From the NCBI RefSeq assembly GCF_000308635.1, contig NZ_BAGD01000107.1:1-64000 (forward strand): 64,000 bases of DNA, in the 5' to 3' direction. Each line of letters begins with the position of its first letter. Position 1 is the first letter of the stretch. The position numbers were made by a program, and so were the translations under genes. Below, one piece after another: positions 34,876-43,952 of the stretch. A model generated the notes under the pieces. The model had not been told where the DNA came from, searched no databases, and saw only the letters and a list, made by a program, of their open reading frames with translations. This stretch comes from Nocardia otitidiscaviarum NBRC 14405. Its GTDB lineage: Bacteria > Actinomycetota > Actinomycetes > Mycobacteriales > Mycobacteriaceae.

Positions 34876-35520
34876 TCAGACAAGCGAGCGGCCCGCCAGC
34901 AACCCCTCGCGCGCCTCGCCGACCAACTCCGCCCACGGCCGCTCCCCGAGTTCGGTCACGCCGGACTCGCCCAGGAAGGCGCTGGAGACCACCACGTCCG
35001 GAGTCAGCTCGGCCAGCACATCCAGGCTGGCGACCAGCGTGTCCTTATCGCTGAAGCCCTCCAGGTAACCGGCCCACCAGCGGCCGTCCTCGCCTCGGAT
35101 GATGGTGTCGCCGGTGAACAGGTAGCGCTTACCCGCGATGGTGGCCAGGTAGTTGGTGCTGCCCACGGTGTGGCCGGGGGTGGGAATGACCTCCAAACCC
35201 TCGAACGCGGTGTGCCGCGTCGTGAACGGATCGTCCACGGTGGTGGCGGTGACCAGGTCCGCCTCCGACTCGTGCAGGTGCAGTCGGGTACCGAACCGCT
35301 CCTTCAGCGTGGCCAGGGTGGAGGTGATCTCGTCCTGGTGGCTGAGGTACTGGTCGGCGACCCCGCCGAGTTCGGCCATGCGGTCGAACTCGCTCTCGAT
35401 GCTGGTGTTGTAGAACAGCACGTTGCCCTCCGGGCGGGTCCACAGGTAGGCGCGGGTGGTCAGGCCAGGCGCCGGGTTCTGGGTTTCGGTGACCCACAGG
35501 TCGGTGGCGATGCGCTCCAT
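34876..35520 (-). CDS. Metallo-beta-lactamase-fold hydrolase with altered metal motif
   Basis: A 214-residue MBL-fold protein. The usual THxHxDH metal motif is replaced by LSHQDEIT (His61, Asp63, Glu64), while PTPGHTVGSTNYL (His117) and FTGDTIIRGEDG (Asp138) are retained. The metal site is therefore reduced or different from classical members. The C-terminal LDVLAELTPDVVVSSAFLGE lacks the last histidine as well. Function unknown; small-molecule thioester or lactone hydrolases have similar size. The ATG at 35520 has GGAG upstream, and repeated AAATGTCA words lie in its promoter region. Confidence 0.78.
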   Translation of the reverse strand: MERIATDLWVTETQNPAPGLTTRAYLWTRPEGNVLFYNTSIESEFDRMAELGGVADQYLSHQDEITSTLATLKERFGTRLHLHESEADLVTATTVDDPFTTRHTAFEGLEVIPTPGHTVGSTNYLATIAGKRYLFTGDTIIRGEDGRWWAGYLEGFSDKDTLVASLDVLAELTPDVVVSSAFLGESGVTELGERPWAELVGEAREGLLAGRSLV

Positions 35521-35868
35521 GATTCGCTCCTTCGGTCCGGGCCGTTCGGCGGCCGTTCGGTGCTTTCACCCGGAAGGCGCGAGACCGAATCCAGCGCCGC
35601 GAGATTCGGCAATTCCCGCGCGACACGGACCGCGAGACAATGTCCGGCACGAAATGTCAGCGGTGCGGGCACAAATGTCATAGTTGTCCAGACGTTTGCC
35701 CCCATAAGGTTTCGCGCTGTCGGCCAATTGCGAACGCCCCCTTTTGTAGGGCCGACAGTGTGGAAGCTCCGCCCGGGTGGCCCACCCCGCTCGGACGGGG
35801 CTTCCAAAAACGGCGGTAGTCGGACCGCGCGGCTAATCGGTACGCAGCGGCTAATCGGCACCCAACGG
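35521..35868. other. Structured intergenic region between the AAA regulator and the MBL gene
   Basis: About 350 bp without a gene. Contents, low to high coordinate: direct repeat GGCAC(G)AAATGTCA at 35646-35659 and 35668-35680; stem A CTGTCGGCC/GGCCGACAG (35717-35758); stem B TGGAAGCTCCG/CGGGGCTTCCA with one G-U pair (35761-35806); and two full copies plus the start of a third of the 18-bp repeat array from 35829. The stems could end transcription of the regulator or fold as a small RNA. Confidence 0.5.
35717..35806. repeat. Two consecutive stem-loops
   Basis: Stem A pairs 35717-35725 with 35750-35758 (9 bp, perfect). Stem B pairs 35761-35771 with 35796-35806 (11 bp, one G-U). They abut each other, and no T-run follows on either strand. 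Confidence 0.5.
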
Positions 35869-35900
35869 CTAGTCGGTACCCAGCGGCCGGTCGGTACCCC
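35829..35900. repeat. Four tandem 18-bp repeats across the AAA regulator's stop codon
   Basis: Consecutive 18-base units: GCGGCTAATCGGTACGCA, GCGGCTAATCGGCACCCA, ACGGCTAGTCGGTACCCA, GCGGCCGGTCGGTACCCC (35829-35846, -35864, -35882, -35900). On the coding strand they encode GTDRPL-like hexapeptides; the stop codon (35869-35871) arises inside the third unit, so two units lie in the gene's 3' region and two beyond. Confidence 0.9.
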
Positions 35901-38900
35901 AGCGGATCTCGCGCTGCGGCTGATAGCGGCAGACCAGGCCGAGGGATACGCAGGCGCGCAGGTGTTCGGCCAGCTCCGGATGCGCGTGGTCCAGGCGGCG
36001 CAGGGCGTCGCGGACGCGGGCGGAGACGGTTTTGCGGGCACGTTCGGCATCATCGCCGAGGCGGCGGGTGCGACCGCCCAGTCCGGCGGCGCGGCGGAGT
36101 TCGTCCAACAGGGCGGCGCGCTCGGTATCCAGTTCAGCAGCGCGATCGTCGTCGGAGCGGGCTGTGGCGCGGTCGATTTCGTCGTCGAGCCGCTCGAGTC
36201 GGCGGCGGAACTCGGCCTTGGCGCGCTCGTCGAGCACGGTGTCGGCGCCCAGTCCGCGGGCGGCCGACGCGGTGGCCGCGGCGGTGCCGGTACCGGTACC
36301 GGTGAGCAGTTCCATCGACGAGATGTCGTGCCCCGGATTCGCGATGAGCGTGTGCAGATCCCGCAGCCCCTTGATATCGGGCAGGTGCGCCGTCTTTCCC
36401 GCGAACCGCAACGTCCAGACCCCGTCGGCGAGCCGGAAGACATTGGTGGCCGGTTCGATCGCGGTATGCGCCCGCAGCACGGCGGCCCGCGTCGGCGCCG
36501 TGCCCAACCGCCGCAATTCTCGCTCCGCCGCCTCCCGCCACGGCACCGACCGCATGCGGCGCGCCGCCGCCGCGGCCGCCTCCAGCTCGACCGCGGCGCT
36601 GTCGCGATCGCCCGCCGCCGCGTCGAGCCGCCCCAGCCAGTAGGCGTACGGCCCGTACACCGCGCCACCCCCAGCGGTCACCGCCCACAGCTCCCGCAGC
36701 GGAGACAGCCGCTCCCGCACCGACTTCCGCAACTCCGCGTCCCCGAGCGCCACCGCCGCCTCCACCAGCGCGATCAGCGCCCCGGCATGGAAGTGCCGTG
36801 GATACGTCTCCAGCAACACCCGCACCTCATCCACCCCGCGCCGCACCGCATCCACCAGCCCGGCCTCGTCCTGCCCCCACCACGGATCACCAGCCCCGGG
36901 AGACGCGGCGTCGGCCCCGGGAGACGTGATGTCGCCCCCGGACCCAGCGGCGACCCCGAAAGAGGCCGTGTCAGTCCCGGATGCAGCACCGGCCCCGAGA
37001 CACGCCGAGTCAGCTTCGAACGCAGCAGCGGCATCGCGAGACATGCCGTCGGCCCCAAACGTGGGGACATCCGAGGGAGACGCCGTGTCAGCCTCGGACA
37101 CAGCACCGGCCCGGAAAGACGCCGAATCAGCCTCGAACGCAGCGGCGGCCCCGGACGACGCCGAGCCCGCCCCGGACCCAGCGGCCGCCCCGGACAACGC
37201 CGAGCCCACCCCGGACCCAGCAGCCGCCAGGCGGCGCGCCGCGGCGAGTAGGAGCGGTGCTACGGCGTAGGCGCTGGGCAGCTGCCGGTAGCGGGCGGTG
37301 AGGCGGGCGATAGCGGGCTCGTCGGCGGCGGTCAGCGCCAGTGCCCAGCGCTGTTCGAGCCACAGTGGCAGGCGGTCGACCTCACCGCTGCGCTCGCCGA
37401 GGGCGTACGCGTCGTCGATGGCCGCCGCGGCGGCGTGGCTGCCGGTGACGGTGGCCAGTGCGCCCGCGCGGGAGCGGGCGATGAAGCGGGGGCGGGGCAG
37501 GCGGGTGCGGTCGGCGTAGGCGGTGAGGGCCGCCTGTTCGGAGTGTGCGCGCGGATCACCGAGTTCCAGCAGGGCCGCGATGCGCAGCACATACCCCTGA
37601 ATCCGCAGGTCCTCATCGCCCACGCAGTCGGCGACGGTATGGATCTCCGCCGCGAGCGCCAACCGTTCGGCGGCCGTCCCCGGCCGCCAGACGGCATCGT
37701 GTCGCGCCAGCAGGCTCGCCCCGATCGTATGGGCATCCCCGCAGGCCCGCGCCAGCCGCAGCGCCCGCGCGCTCATCTCCTCCGTGACCACCTCACCCCG
37801 GCGCGCCCGCCGCGACCACCCCGTATGCACCCGCACCCGCGCCGCCGCCGCCAACACCCGCACCGCCAGCGCATCCCCCTCCGCCCGCTCCCGCACCAGC
37901 CTCCGATGCGCCTCGTCGATGAGCTCGACCTCCCGCGCGGCCGCCCCCTCCGGATCCGTCATCCCGAGCCCCTGCAACCCGAGCACCGCCCGCGCGAACA
38001 ACTCCGCCGCCACCCGTGGCACCGAATTCACCGCATCGGGAACCGAATTCATTGCACCGGGCACCGACCCCACTCCATCGGGAGTGGACTCCATGTCACC
38101 GGGACACCACTCCGCCCGTACATTTGCCGACTCGCCCGCGCCGGGACACGACTGAATCGCTCCTTTTGCCGACTCACCCCCGCCGGGACACGGCTCCACC
38201 CCAGCGGACACCGACTGCGGCCGCATGTCGCCAGTGGTCTCTCGCCTGTCACCCGCGGGTGCCAGCCCCCCGTCAGCCGGAGCATCGTCCGCTCGGTCCG
38301 CGCCGGTACGCGCTCCACCTCCACCGCTCCCGCACACACGCGCGCCGTACCCGAGCTCCGCCGCGCCGCGCCTTCCTGCCGCATCCATCTCAACGTCCGT
38401 ACCCTCGCCGCGACCTCCACCGAACTCGCGGTCCGTGTCCAGCTCTCGCCCGTACCTGAACCCTTTCCGATCGGGCTGGTCAGCCGATTCGCGGTGTGCC
38501 GCACGGGATTCGATGAGGACGGTTTCGTATGCCGCGCGGGCTTCCGGGAGTTCGCCCGCGCGGTGGGCGGCGGCGGCCAGGGCGAGGCCGAGGTGGCCGC
38601 GGCGGGGGAGGTTGTCGGGGGGTAGCAGGGTGAGGGCTCGGCGGTAGTGGTGGGCGGCTTCGCCGGCGGCCGAGCGGGTGTCGGCGTCGGCGGCCGCGCT
38701 GAGCAGGTAGTGCAGGGCGCGGGCGGCCGCGGCGGGGTCGCCGGATCGGGTCAGTTGGTAGGCGTGGTGGGCGAAATCGCTTGCGGTCGCGTCGGTTACA
38801 TCGCGGGGCAGGCGCTCCAGGGCGGCGAGGACGTCGGCGTGCCGCCGGTGCAGGTCCGCCGCGTCCAGCCGCGCCAGCAGGGTTTCGCGAATCAGGTCGT

Positions 38901-40245
38901 GTACGAAGACGAATCGGTCGCCACTCGGCCCGCCGAGCGCGGTGCCGGTGCGGCCGACCAGGCGTGCGCGCACCGCCTGGGCGAGAGTGTCGGCCAGTTC
39001 GGCCGGGGTGGTGTCGAGTGCGGCGGCGACCACGGGAACGGCGAATTCGCGTCCCACCACCGCCGCGACACCGAGCGCCACCACCACTCGCTCCGGGAGC
39101 GGGGCCAGTCGCGCGTCCAGGGTCTGGCGCACGCCCGGAGTCAGGGTGTCGATGGACCCGCCACCGTGCCACAGCCGCGTGGCCTGTTCCGCCAGAAAGG
39201 GATTGCCGCCGCTGGCGCTCGCGATACGCCGCGCGATCTCGGGCGGCGGTGTGCTCCCGGTCAGCCGGGCGGCCAGGGCGGCGGTCTCGGCCCCCGACAG
39301 CCCGGACAACTCCACCGTCTGCGCGGCAGCCCACACCTCCGGGAAAACCTCACGCAGCGGGTGCTTTTCGGCGGCGAGCTCGGTATCGCGCACCGCGGCA
39401 ACCACGGCAATCCGCTCGAACCAGGCATGGCGCGCGAAAAAGGTCAACACCCGCACCGACTCCGGATCGGCATGGTGCAGATCATCGATCACCACGAAGA
39501 CCGGACGCCGCCGCGCCGCGCTCACCAGTGCGGCGGTGACCGCATCACCGATCTCGAACAGCGCCCAATTCCCCTGCACCGCTTGGCCCGAGCGCGTGCC
39601 GCCAAGACCAGCGACATCCGCGGTCACCGCAGTGTCCGAAGCCTCCGTAACCCCCGATCCGGCAACGCCTGAAACTCCGTCGCCCTGAGCAGGTCCCACC
39701 TCGTCCGAGGCTCCTACCACGCCAAAGGCCCCCGCGACGCCCGAGGCTCCCGCCCCCTGCCAGGCCCCCGCATCGCCCGAGTCCGCTGCCCCCTGCGAGG
39801 CCCTCGGAGCGCCCGAGGCTCCCCCAGCCCCTGGCCGCACGGCAGCAACCGGACGGCTCCTGGCACCCGGCTGTCCCCTGACAACATCCGCTCCGGGCGT
39901 CCCCTCCGTCAGCGCGATCAGCGCCGCTCCGGCGGAATCGACGACCGCGGCCCACTCGTCGGCGTCACAACGATCCCGCAGTCGCCGCAGAATCTGCACC
40001 CACGGCCAGTATCCGGGCACGCCGTCCCCGCTCCAGGCAGTGGCCGCCAGCACCAGCGCCGCATCGGTGAACTCCCCCAGCACCTGCGTCATGAGCGCGG
40101 TCTTGCCGATTCCGGCCTCACCGGCGACGAGGATCAGCCCGCCGTGGCTGGTCAGCGTGCGGCGCAGGTGCTCGCGCAGCACCGCCGCCGACTCCTCCCG
40201 GCCGATGAGCGTCACCGGACCCGCACCACCTTCCGATCCCACCAC
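35869..40245 (-). CDS. Giant AAA-type ATPase regulator with three tandem-repeat insertions
   Basis: A 1458-residue regulator-like ATPase. It starts VTLIGREESAAVLREHLRRT. Walker A GEAGIGKTAL lies near residues 42-51, Walker B VFVVIDDLHHAD near 249-260. A TPR-rich helical region spans about 260-1250. The C-terminus (about 1268-1452) is a DNA-binding-like winged segment, VWTLRFAGKTAHLPDIKGLR, common in large actinobacterial ATPase regulators. Three low-complexity inserts interrupt it: residues about 122-225, 590-744 and 1008-1125. The GTG at 40245 or the next GTG at 40242 (seven bases after TAGGCT) is the start. It lies 68 bp downstream of cobF on the same strand. No partner gene is evident. Confidence 0.8.
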   Translation of the reverse strand: MVGSEGGAGPVTLIGREESAAVLREHLRRTLTSHGGLILVAGEAGIGKTALMTQVLGEFTDAALVLAATAWSGDGVPGYWPWVQILRRLRDRCDADEWAAVVDSAGAALIALTEGTPGADVVRGQPGARSRPVAAVRPGAGGASGAPRASQGAADSGDAGAWQGAGASGVAGAFGVVGASDEVGPAQGDGVSGVAGSGVTEASDTAVTADVAGLGGTRSGQAVQGNWALFEIGDAVTAALVSAARRRPVFVVIDDLHHADPESVRVLTFFARHAWFERIAVVAAVRDTELAAEKHPLREVFPEVWAAAQTVELSGLSGAETAALAARLTGSTPPPEIARRIASASGGNPFLAEQATRLWHGGGSIDTLTPGVRQTLDARLAPLPERVVVALGVAAVVGREFAVPVVAAALDTTPAELADTLAQAVRARLVGRTGTALGGPSGDRFVFVHDLIRETLLARLDAADLHRRHADVLAALERLPRDVTDATASDFAHHAYQLTRSGDPAAAARALHYLLSAAADADTRSAAGEAAHHYRRALTLLPPDNLPRRGHLGLALAAAAHRAGELPEARAAYETVLIESRAAHRESADQPDRKGFRYGRELDTDREFGGGRGEGTDVEMDAAGRRGAAELGYGARVCGSGGGGARTGADRADDAPADGGLAPAGDRRETTGDMRPQSVSAGVEPCPGGGESAKGAIQSCPGAGESANVRAEWCPGDMESTPDGVGSVPGAMNSVPDAVNSVPRVAAELFARAVLGLQGLGMTDPEGAAAREVELIDEAHRRLVRERAEGDALAVRVLAAAARVRVHTGWSRRARRGEVVTEEMSARALRLARACGDAHTIGASLLARHDAVWRPGTAAERLALAAEIHTVADCVGDEDLRIQGYVLRIAALLELGDPRAHSEQAALTAYADRTRLPRPRFIARSRAGALATVTGSHAAAAAIDDAYALGERSGEVDRLPLWLEQRWALALTAADEPAIARLTARYRQLPSAYAVAPLLLAAARRLAAAGSGVGSALSGAAAGSGAGSASSGAAAAFEADSASFRAGAVSEADTASPSDVPTFGADGMSRDAAAAFEADSACLGAGAASGTDTASFGVAAGSGGDITSPGADAASPGAGDPWWGQDEAGLVDAVRRGVDEVRVLLETYPRHFHAGALIALVEAAVALGDAELRKSVRERLSPLRELWAVTAGGGAVYGPYAYWLGRLDAAAGDRDSAAVELEAAAAAARRMRSVPWREAAERELRRLGTAPTRAAVLRAHTAIEPATNVFRLADGVWTLRFAGKTAHLPDIKGLRDLHTLIANPGHDISSMELLTGTGTGTAAATASAARGLGADTVLDERAKAEFRRRLERLDDEIDRATARSDDDRAAELDTERAALLDELRRAAGLGGRTRRLGDDAERARKTVSARVRDALRRLDHAHPELAEHLRACVSLGLVCRYQPQREIRWGTDRPLGTD
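36871..37224 (-). repeat. Insert III: nine units of a 13-aa (39-bp) repeat in the AAA regulator
   Basis: Protein residues about 1008-1125 parse into 13-residue units such as [39 protein letters not shown] and AASGTDTASFGVA. The DNA shows matching 39-bp blocks, two pairs of them clearly similar. The unit is Ser-, Ala-, Gly- and Asp-rich and probably disordered. Confidence 0.8.
38014..38478 (-). repeat. Insert II: heptad (21-bp) repeat array in the AAA regulator
   Basis: The array at protein residues about 685-744 is built of 7-residue units: CPGGGES, AKGAIQS, CPGAGES, ANVRAEW, CPGDMES, TPDGVGS, VPGAMNS, VPDAVNS. It is preceded by a Gly- and Asp-rich segment (about 590-684). The unit size differs from the other inserts. 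Confidence 0.75.
39571..39882 (-). repeat. Insert I: about 12-aa repeat array in the ATPase domain
   Basis: Residues about 122-225, between the Walker A and Walker B motifs, contain degenerate roughly 12-residue units such as ASGVAGAFGVVG, ASDEVGPAQGDG and VSGVAGSGVTEA. The insertion sits inside the nucleotide-binding domain, so it probably loops out. Confidence 0.65.
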
Positions 40246-40313
40246 CGGCAGCCTAACCCAGCGGACCGTTCCCGCAGGTCGGGAGCTCGTCGCCGGGCAG
40301 CTCGGCGGATGAT

Positions 40314-41075
40314 TCAGCCGCGGCGCAGCAGATAGATGTCCATGATCCAGCCCTTCGCCGCACGCAGCTCCGCGCGCCGGGTCACGATCTCCTGCTCCAC
40401 TTTTCGCAGCGGCCCCGAGATGAGGGTCTCATCGGGCATACCGAGGTAGGCCCCCCACCAGATGTACACGTCGTCGCCCGGTACGGACGTGAAGGAGCAG
40501 TCGCCGTCGAGCATGACGAGGGTGGATCGGTCAAAGGGCAGGCCCTCCTCGCGCAGCCGACGACCGGTGGTGATCTGCACGGGTGCGCCGATCTCGTGCA
40601 GCACCATGCGATGTCCGGCGGCGAGCGCCTGCGGGCTGGTGATGCCGGGAATGACCGTGTACTCGAACCGCACCCGCCCCCGGTCGAGCACCCGTTCGAC
40701 CATGCGCAGCGTGCTGTCGTAGAGCGAGGGGTCGCCCCAGACCAGGATGCCGCCCACGCCCTCGGTCGCGGCGAAGGCCGCCTCCAGCAGTTCGCTGCGC
40801 CGTTCGTGCCAGTCCGCCACCACCCCGCGATAGGCGTCGTCCGCACCGGCGGCGGGCACCGACCGGTCGCGCGGCGGGTCGGGGATCTCCACGATCCGAT
40901 ACGGCCGTCGCGCGTGTTCTTCGAGGATGGTGGTGCGCACTTCCACCAGTTCCCGCTTCTCGGCTCCCTTGCCGATGACGAAGAACACGTCCACCCGACG
41001 CAGCGCCTTGATGGCCTGCACGGTGACCTGGTCCGGATCCCCGGCGCCGATTCCGATCACATAGAGCTGCCGCAC
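40314..41075 (-). CDS. cobF: Precorrin-6A synthase (deacetylating)
   Basis: SAM-dependent methyltransferase of aerobic cobalamin synthesis that methylates C1 of precorrin-5 and releases acetate. The 253-residue protein begins [20 protein letters not shown] (after the initiator MRQ) and contains the tetrapyrrole methylase motifs [16 protein letters not shown] and [26 protein letters not shown] ends it. GTG at 41075 is the start. The gene stands apart from other cob genes, divergent from thyA. M. tuberculosis lacks cobF, so its presence separates this organism from that group. The rest of the pathway must lie elsewhere. Confidence 0.93.
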   Translation of the reverse strand: MRQLYVIGIGAGDPDQVTVQAIKALRRVDVFFVIGKGAEKRELVEVRTTILEEHARRPYRIVEIPDPPRDRSVPAAGADDAYRGVVADWHERRSELLEAAFAATEGVGGILVWGDPSLYDSTLRMVERVLDRGRVRFEYTVIPGITSPQALAAGHRMVLHEIGAPVQITTGRRLREEGLPFDRSTLVMLDGDCSFTSVPGDDVYIWWGAYLGMPDETLISGPLRKVEQEIVTRRAELRAAKGWIMDIYLLRRG

Positions 41076-41095
41076 ACTGCGTAAGCTTGCCAGGC

Positions 41096-41902
41096 GTGGA
41101 CGCTCCCCGAGACACCCAGTACGAGGACCTGCTGCGGCTGGTGCTGGAGCGCGGCACCCCGAAATCGGATCGGACGGGCACCGGCACCCGCAGCATCTTC
41201 GGCCATCAGCTGCGCTACGACCTGTCGCGTGGCTTTCCGCTGGTCACCACGAAGAAGGTGCACCTCAAGTCCATCGTCTACGAGCTGCTGTGGTTCCTGC
41301 GCGGCGACTCCAATGTGCGCTGGCTACAGGAGCACGGCGTCAGCATCTGGGACGAGTGGGCCGATGCGGACGGCGAGCTGGGCCCGGTCTACGGCGTGCA
41401 GTGGCGTTCCTGGCCGACCCCGGACGGCGGCCATATCGACCAGCTCGCGCAGGTGCTCGAGACGCTGCGCACCGATCCGGATTCGCGCCGCATCATCGTC
41501 TCGTCCTGGAACGTGGCGGAGCTGAACCGCATGGCGCTGGCCCCGTGCCACGCCTTCTTCCAGTTCTACGTGGCCGACGGCAAGCTCTCCTGCCAGCTGT
41601 ATCAGCGCAGCGCGGACCTGTTCCTGGGCGTACCGTTCAATATCGCGAGTTACGCCCTGCTCACCCACATGGTGGCGCAGCAGGCCGACCTGGAACCGGG
41701 TGATTTCATCTGGACCGGCGGCGACTGCCATATCTACGACAACCACGTGAACCAGGTGCGCGAGCAGTTGGGCCGGGAACCGTATCCGTTCCCGCGGCTG
41801 CGGCTGCGGCAGGCCCCGACCCTGTTCGAGTACCGCTACCAGGATGTGGAAGTGCTGGACTACCAGCATCATCCGGCCATCAAGGCCCCGGTGGCGGTGT
41901 GA
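41096..41902 (+). CDS. thyA: Thymidylate synthase
   Basis: Makes dTMP from dUMP using methylenetetrahydrofolate. The 268-residue protein has [19 protein letters not shown] near the N-terminus, the nucleophile Cys151 in [11 protein letters not shown], and [20 protein letters not shown] for dUMP binding. GTG at 41096 lies eight bases after TAAGCT (41082-41087), a leaderless start; the frame to 41087 would add three residues. Its stop overlaps the dfrA start by four bases, so the two enzymes are translationally coupled. Confidence 0.97.
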   Translation: MDAPRDTQYEDLLRLVLERGTPKSDRTGTGTRSIFGHQLRYDLSRGFPLVTTKKVHLKSIVYELLWFLRGDSNVRWLQEHGVSIWDEWADADGELGPVYGVQWRSWPTPDGGHIDQLAQVLETLRTDPDSRRIIVSSWNVAELNRMALAPCHAFFQFYVADGKLSCQLYQRSADLFLGVPFNIASYALLTHMVAQQADLEPGDFIWTGGDCHIYDNHVNQVREQLGREPYPFPRLRLRQAPTLFEYRYQDVEVLDYQHHPAIKAPVAV

Positions 41903-42405
41903 GCGCGGACAGCGCGGTGCGGGTGCGGACCGTCGGGCTCATCTGGGCGCAGACCCTGGACGGCGTCATCGGGGTGGACAACACCATTCCCTGGCGAATT
42001 CCGGAGGATATGGCGCATTTCAAGGAGGTGACCTGGGGACACCCGGTGGTCATGGGCCGTCGCACCTGGGATTCGCTGCCCGCGCGCTTCCGCCCGCTGG
42101 CGGGCCGCCGCAATATCGTGGTGACCCGCGATCCGGAGTGGGCGGCGGCGGGCGCCGAGCGCGCTGGGTCGCTGGAGCAGGCGTTCACCCTGGCCGGCGA
42201 CGAGCCGGTGTGGGTGATGGGTGGCGGTGAAATCTACCGTGCCGCACTGCCTTCGGCGACCGAACTGATGGTCACCGAGGTGGATGCGGATATCGCCGGC
42301 GACTGCTACGCCCCCGCCATCGGCCCGGAGTGGTCGGCCGAATCCGAACCGTGGCGCGAATCCACCACGGGTCTGCGGTATCGCTTTCGGCGTTATACGC
42401 GGTAA
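41899..42405 (+). CDS. dfrA: Dihydrofolate reductase
   Basis: Regenerates tetrahydrofolate for thymidylate synthesis; target of trimethoprim-type inhibitors. The 168-residue protein shows [40 protein letters not shown] with the active-site acid in [11 protein letters not shown], and [15 protein letters not shown]. It starts at GTG 41899, four bases inside the end of thyA, and is co-transcribed with it. Length and order are normal for the family. Confidence 0.97.
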   Translation: MSADSAVRVRTVGLIWAQTLDGVIGVDNTIPWRIPEDMAHFKEVTWGHPVVMGRRTWDSLPARFRPLAGRRNIVVTRDPEWAAAGAERAGSLEQAFTLAGDEPVWVMGGGEIYRAALPSATELMVTEVDADIAGDCYAPAIGPEWSAESEPWRESTTGLRYRFRRYTR

Positions 42406-42522
42406 CACGGATCACGCGAATATCGCGTGTACGGCAATTCCCGCACACGAACCGGCGAAATAGCCGAGCGGTTCGAGGCCGTCGGGCATACTCACGGATA
42501 CCAGCCCGGCGAAAGGCAGTCC

Positions 42523-42849
42523 ATGGACAAGAAATCGCTGACAGCGGTCGCCCGCCAGCAACTGAAGATCGCCGCCACCGCCTCGAGCGGGCGCAGTTCG
42601 CAGACGATCTACGGTGGGCACGCCCACTCGCTGCGCCAGACCGTGATCGCCCTGACGGCCGGTCAGAGCCTGGCCGAGCACGAGAATCCGGGTGAGGCCA
42701 CCATGGTCGTGCTCAGCGGCACCCTGACCCTGATCAGCGGAGCCAACGAGTGGAAGGGTTCGGCCGGTGACCTGCTGGTCATCCCCGACGCCCGGCACAG
42801 TGTGAAGGCCGTGGACGATGTGGCCTTCCTGCTCACTGTGGCGAAGTAG
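42523..42849 (+). CDS. Cupin-domain protein
   Basis: A 108-residue single-domain cupin. The first cupin motif is LAEHENPGEATMVVLSGTLT, with one fewer histidine than the usual HxH, and GDLLVIPDARHSVKAVDD forms the second. It probably binds a metal or small ligand; the reaction is unknown. ATG 42523 has AAAGG upstream. It stands between dfrA and the DyP-encapsulin pair, each with its own promoter-like gap, so no operon partner is obvious. Confidence 0.8.
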   Translation: MDKKSLTAVARQQLKIAATASSGRSSQTIYGGHAHSLRQTVIALTAGQSLAEHENPGEATMVVLSGTLTLISGANEWKGSAGDLLVIPDARHSVKAVDDVAFLLTVAK

Positions 42850-42944
42850 ACGCCAGAGCAAACCTGCTGGTCGGTACAGGCGGCTGGCAGACACGGGGCA
42901 ACCGGAGGACCGCCGCACCCGATCGTGGTTCTAGGCTGGAGCCC

Positions 42945-43949
42945 ATGGGTGAGCCGCAGCCGATACTCGACCCGCTGACACCCGCCGCGATCTTCCTCGT
43001 CGCCACCATCGACGAGGGGGGCGAGGCGGTGGTGCGCGATCTACTCGCAGACCTGCCCGGGTTACGCCGGTCCGTCGGATTCCGGGTACCCGGCTCGGGT
43101 CTGACCTGCGTGGCCGCCATCGGGTCCACCGCCTGGGACCGCCTCTTCGCCGGTCCGAAACCCGCTCGGCTGCACGAATTTCCGGGATACGAGGGCGACA
43201 AGCACCAGGCCCCGGCCACGCCCGGCGATCTACTGTTCCACCTCAAGGCCGAGAATCAGGACGCCTGCTTCGAGCTCGCCATGAAGATCGGGGAACGGCT
43301 CGCCGGGGCGGCCACCATCGTGGACGAGACCCAGGGCTTCCGCTACTTCGAGCAACGCGACCTGCTCGGCTTCGTGGACGGCACCGAGAATCCCGAGGGG
43401 CAGCTGGCCCGCGCCGCCACCCTGGTCGGCGCGGAGGACGCCGAATTCACCGGGGGCAGTTACGTGTACGTGCAGAAGTATCTGCACGACATGGACGCCT
43501 GGCGGGCGCTGTCGGTCCCCGAACAGGAGCGGGTGATCGGCCGTACCAAGGTCGACGACTTCGAACTCGACGACGCCGACAAACCCGCGGATTCCCATAT
43601 CGCCGTGAACGATCAGGACGACCTGGGTCAGATCACCCGGGCCAATATGCCGTTCGGCAGTGTGGCCGCCGGAGAGTTCGGCACCTACTACATCGCCTAC
43701 GCGGCCGACCCGACCGTGATCGAGACCATGCTCGAGCGCATGTTCCTCGGCAGCGACGAGGCCGCCTACGACCGCATTCTCGATTTCTCCACGGCCGTCA
43801 CCGGTACCGCGTTCTTCGCGCCCGCCACAAGCTTTTTCGATGAGCTACCGGACGCACCCGCACCGGCGGAGCGGGAATCTCCGGAGGCGGACGATGTTGA
43901 CATATCCGGTAACGGTTCCCTCGGTATCGGCACGTTGAAAAGGAGCTAA
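42945..43949 (+). CDS. Dye-decolorizing (DyP-type) haem peroxidase with encapsulin-targeting tail
   Basis: Haem peroxidase of 334 residues. The distal GxxDG motif is GFVDGTENP (Asp145), the proximal histidine is in SHIAVND (about 218) and the conserved distal Arg is in ITRANMPFG. The C-terminus ends ...NGSLGIGTLKRS, matching the cargo-loading peptide (SLGIGSLK type) that directs DyP into encapsulin shells. The shell gene follows after three bases, so they are co-expressed. It oxidises dyes and lignin-like phenols in vitro; the physiological substrate is unknown. ATG 42945 lies seven bases after TAGGCT. Confidence 0.95.
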   Translation: MGEPQPILDPLTPAAIFLVATIDEGGEAVVRDLLADLPGLRRSVGFRVPGSGLTCVAAIGSTAWDRLFAGPKPARLHEFPGYEGDKHQAPATPGDLLFHLKAENQDACFELAMKIGERLAGAATIVDETQGFRYFEQRDLLGFVDGTENPEGQLARAATLVGAEDAEFTGGSYVYVQKYLHDMDAWRALSVPEQERVIGRTKVDDFELDDADKPADSHIAVNDQDDLGQITRANMPFGSVAAGEFGTYYIAYAADPTVIETMLERMFLGSDEAAYDRILDFSTAVTGTAFFAPATSFFDELPDAPAPAERESPEADDVDISGNGSLGIGTLKRS

Positions 43950-43952
43950 GGC

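Noticed and set aside
34849-37251. 800-codon plus-strand frame opposite the AAA regulator
   Set aside because: It mirrors the repeat arrays (LIGTQR-like units) but lacks domains; the coding strand is minus.
35829-40245. CRISPR array in the repeat-rich regulator region
   Set aside because: Repeats are directly tandem without spacers and lie in frame within a gene.
41076-41095. Cobalamin riboswitch ahead of cobF
   Set aside because: Only 20 bp separate cobF and thyA starts, too short for an aptamer.
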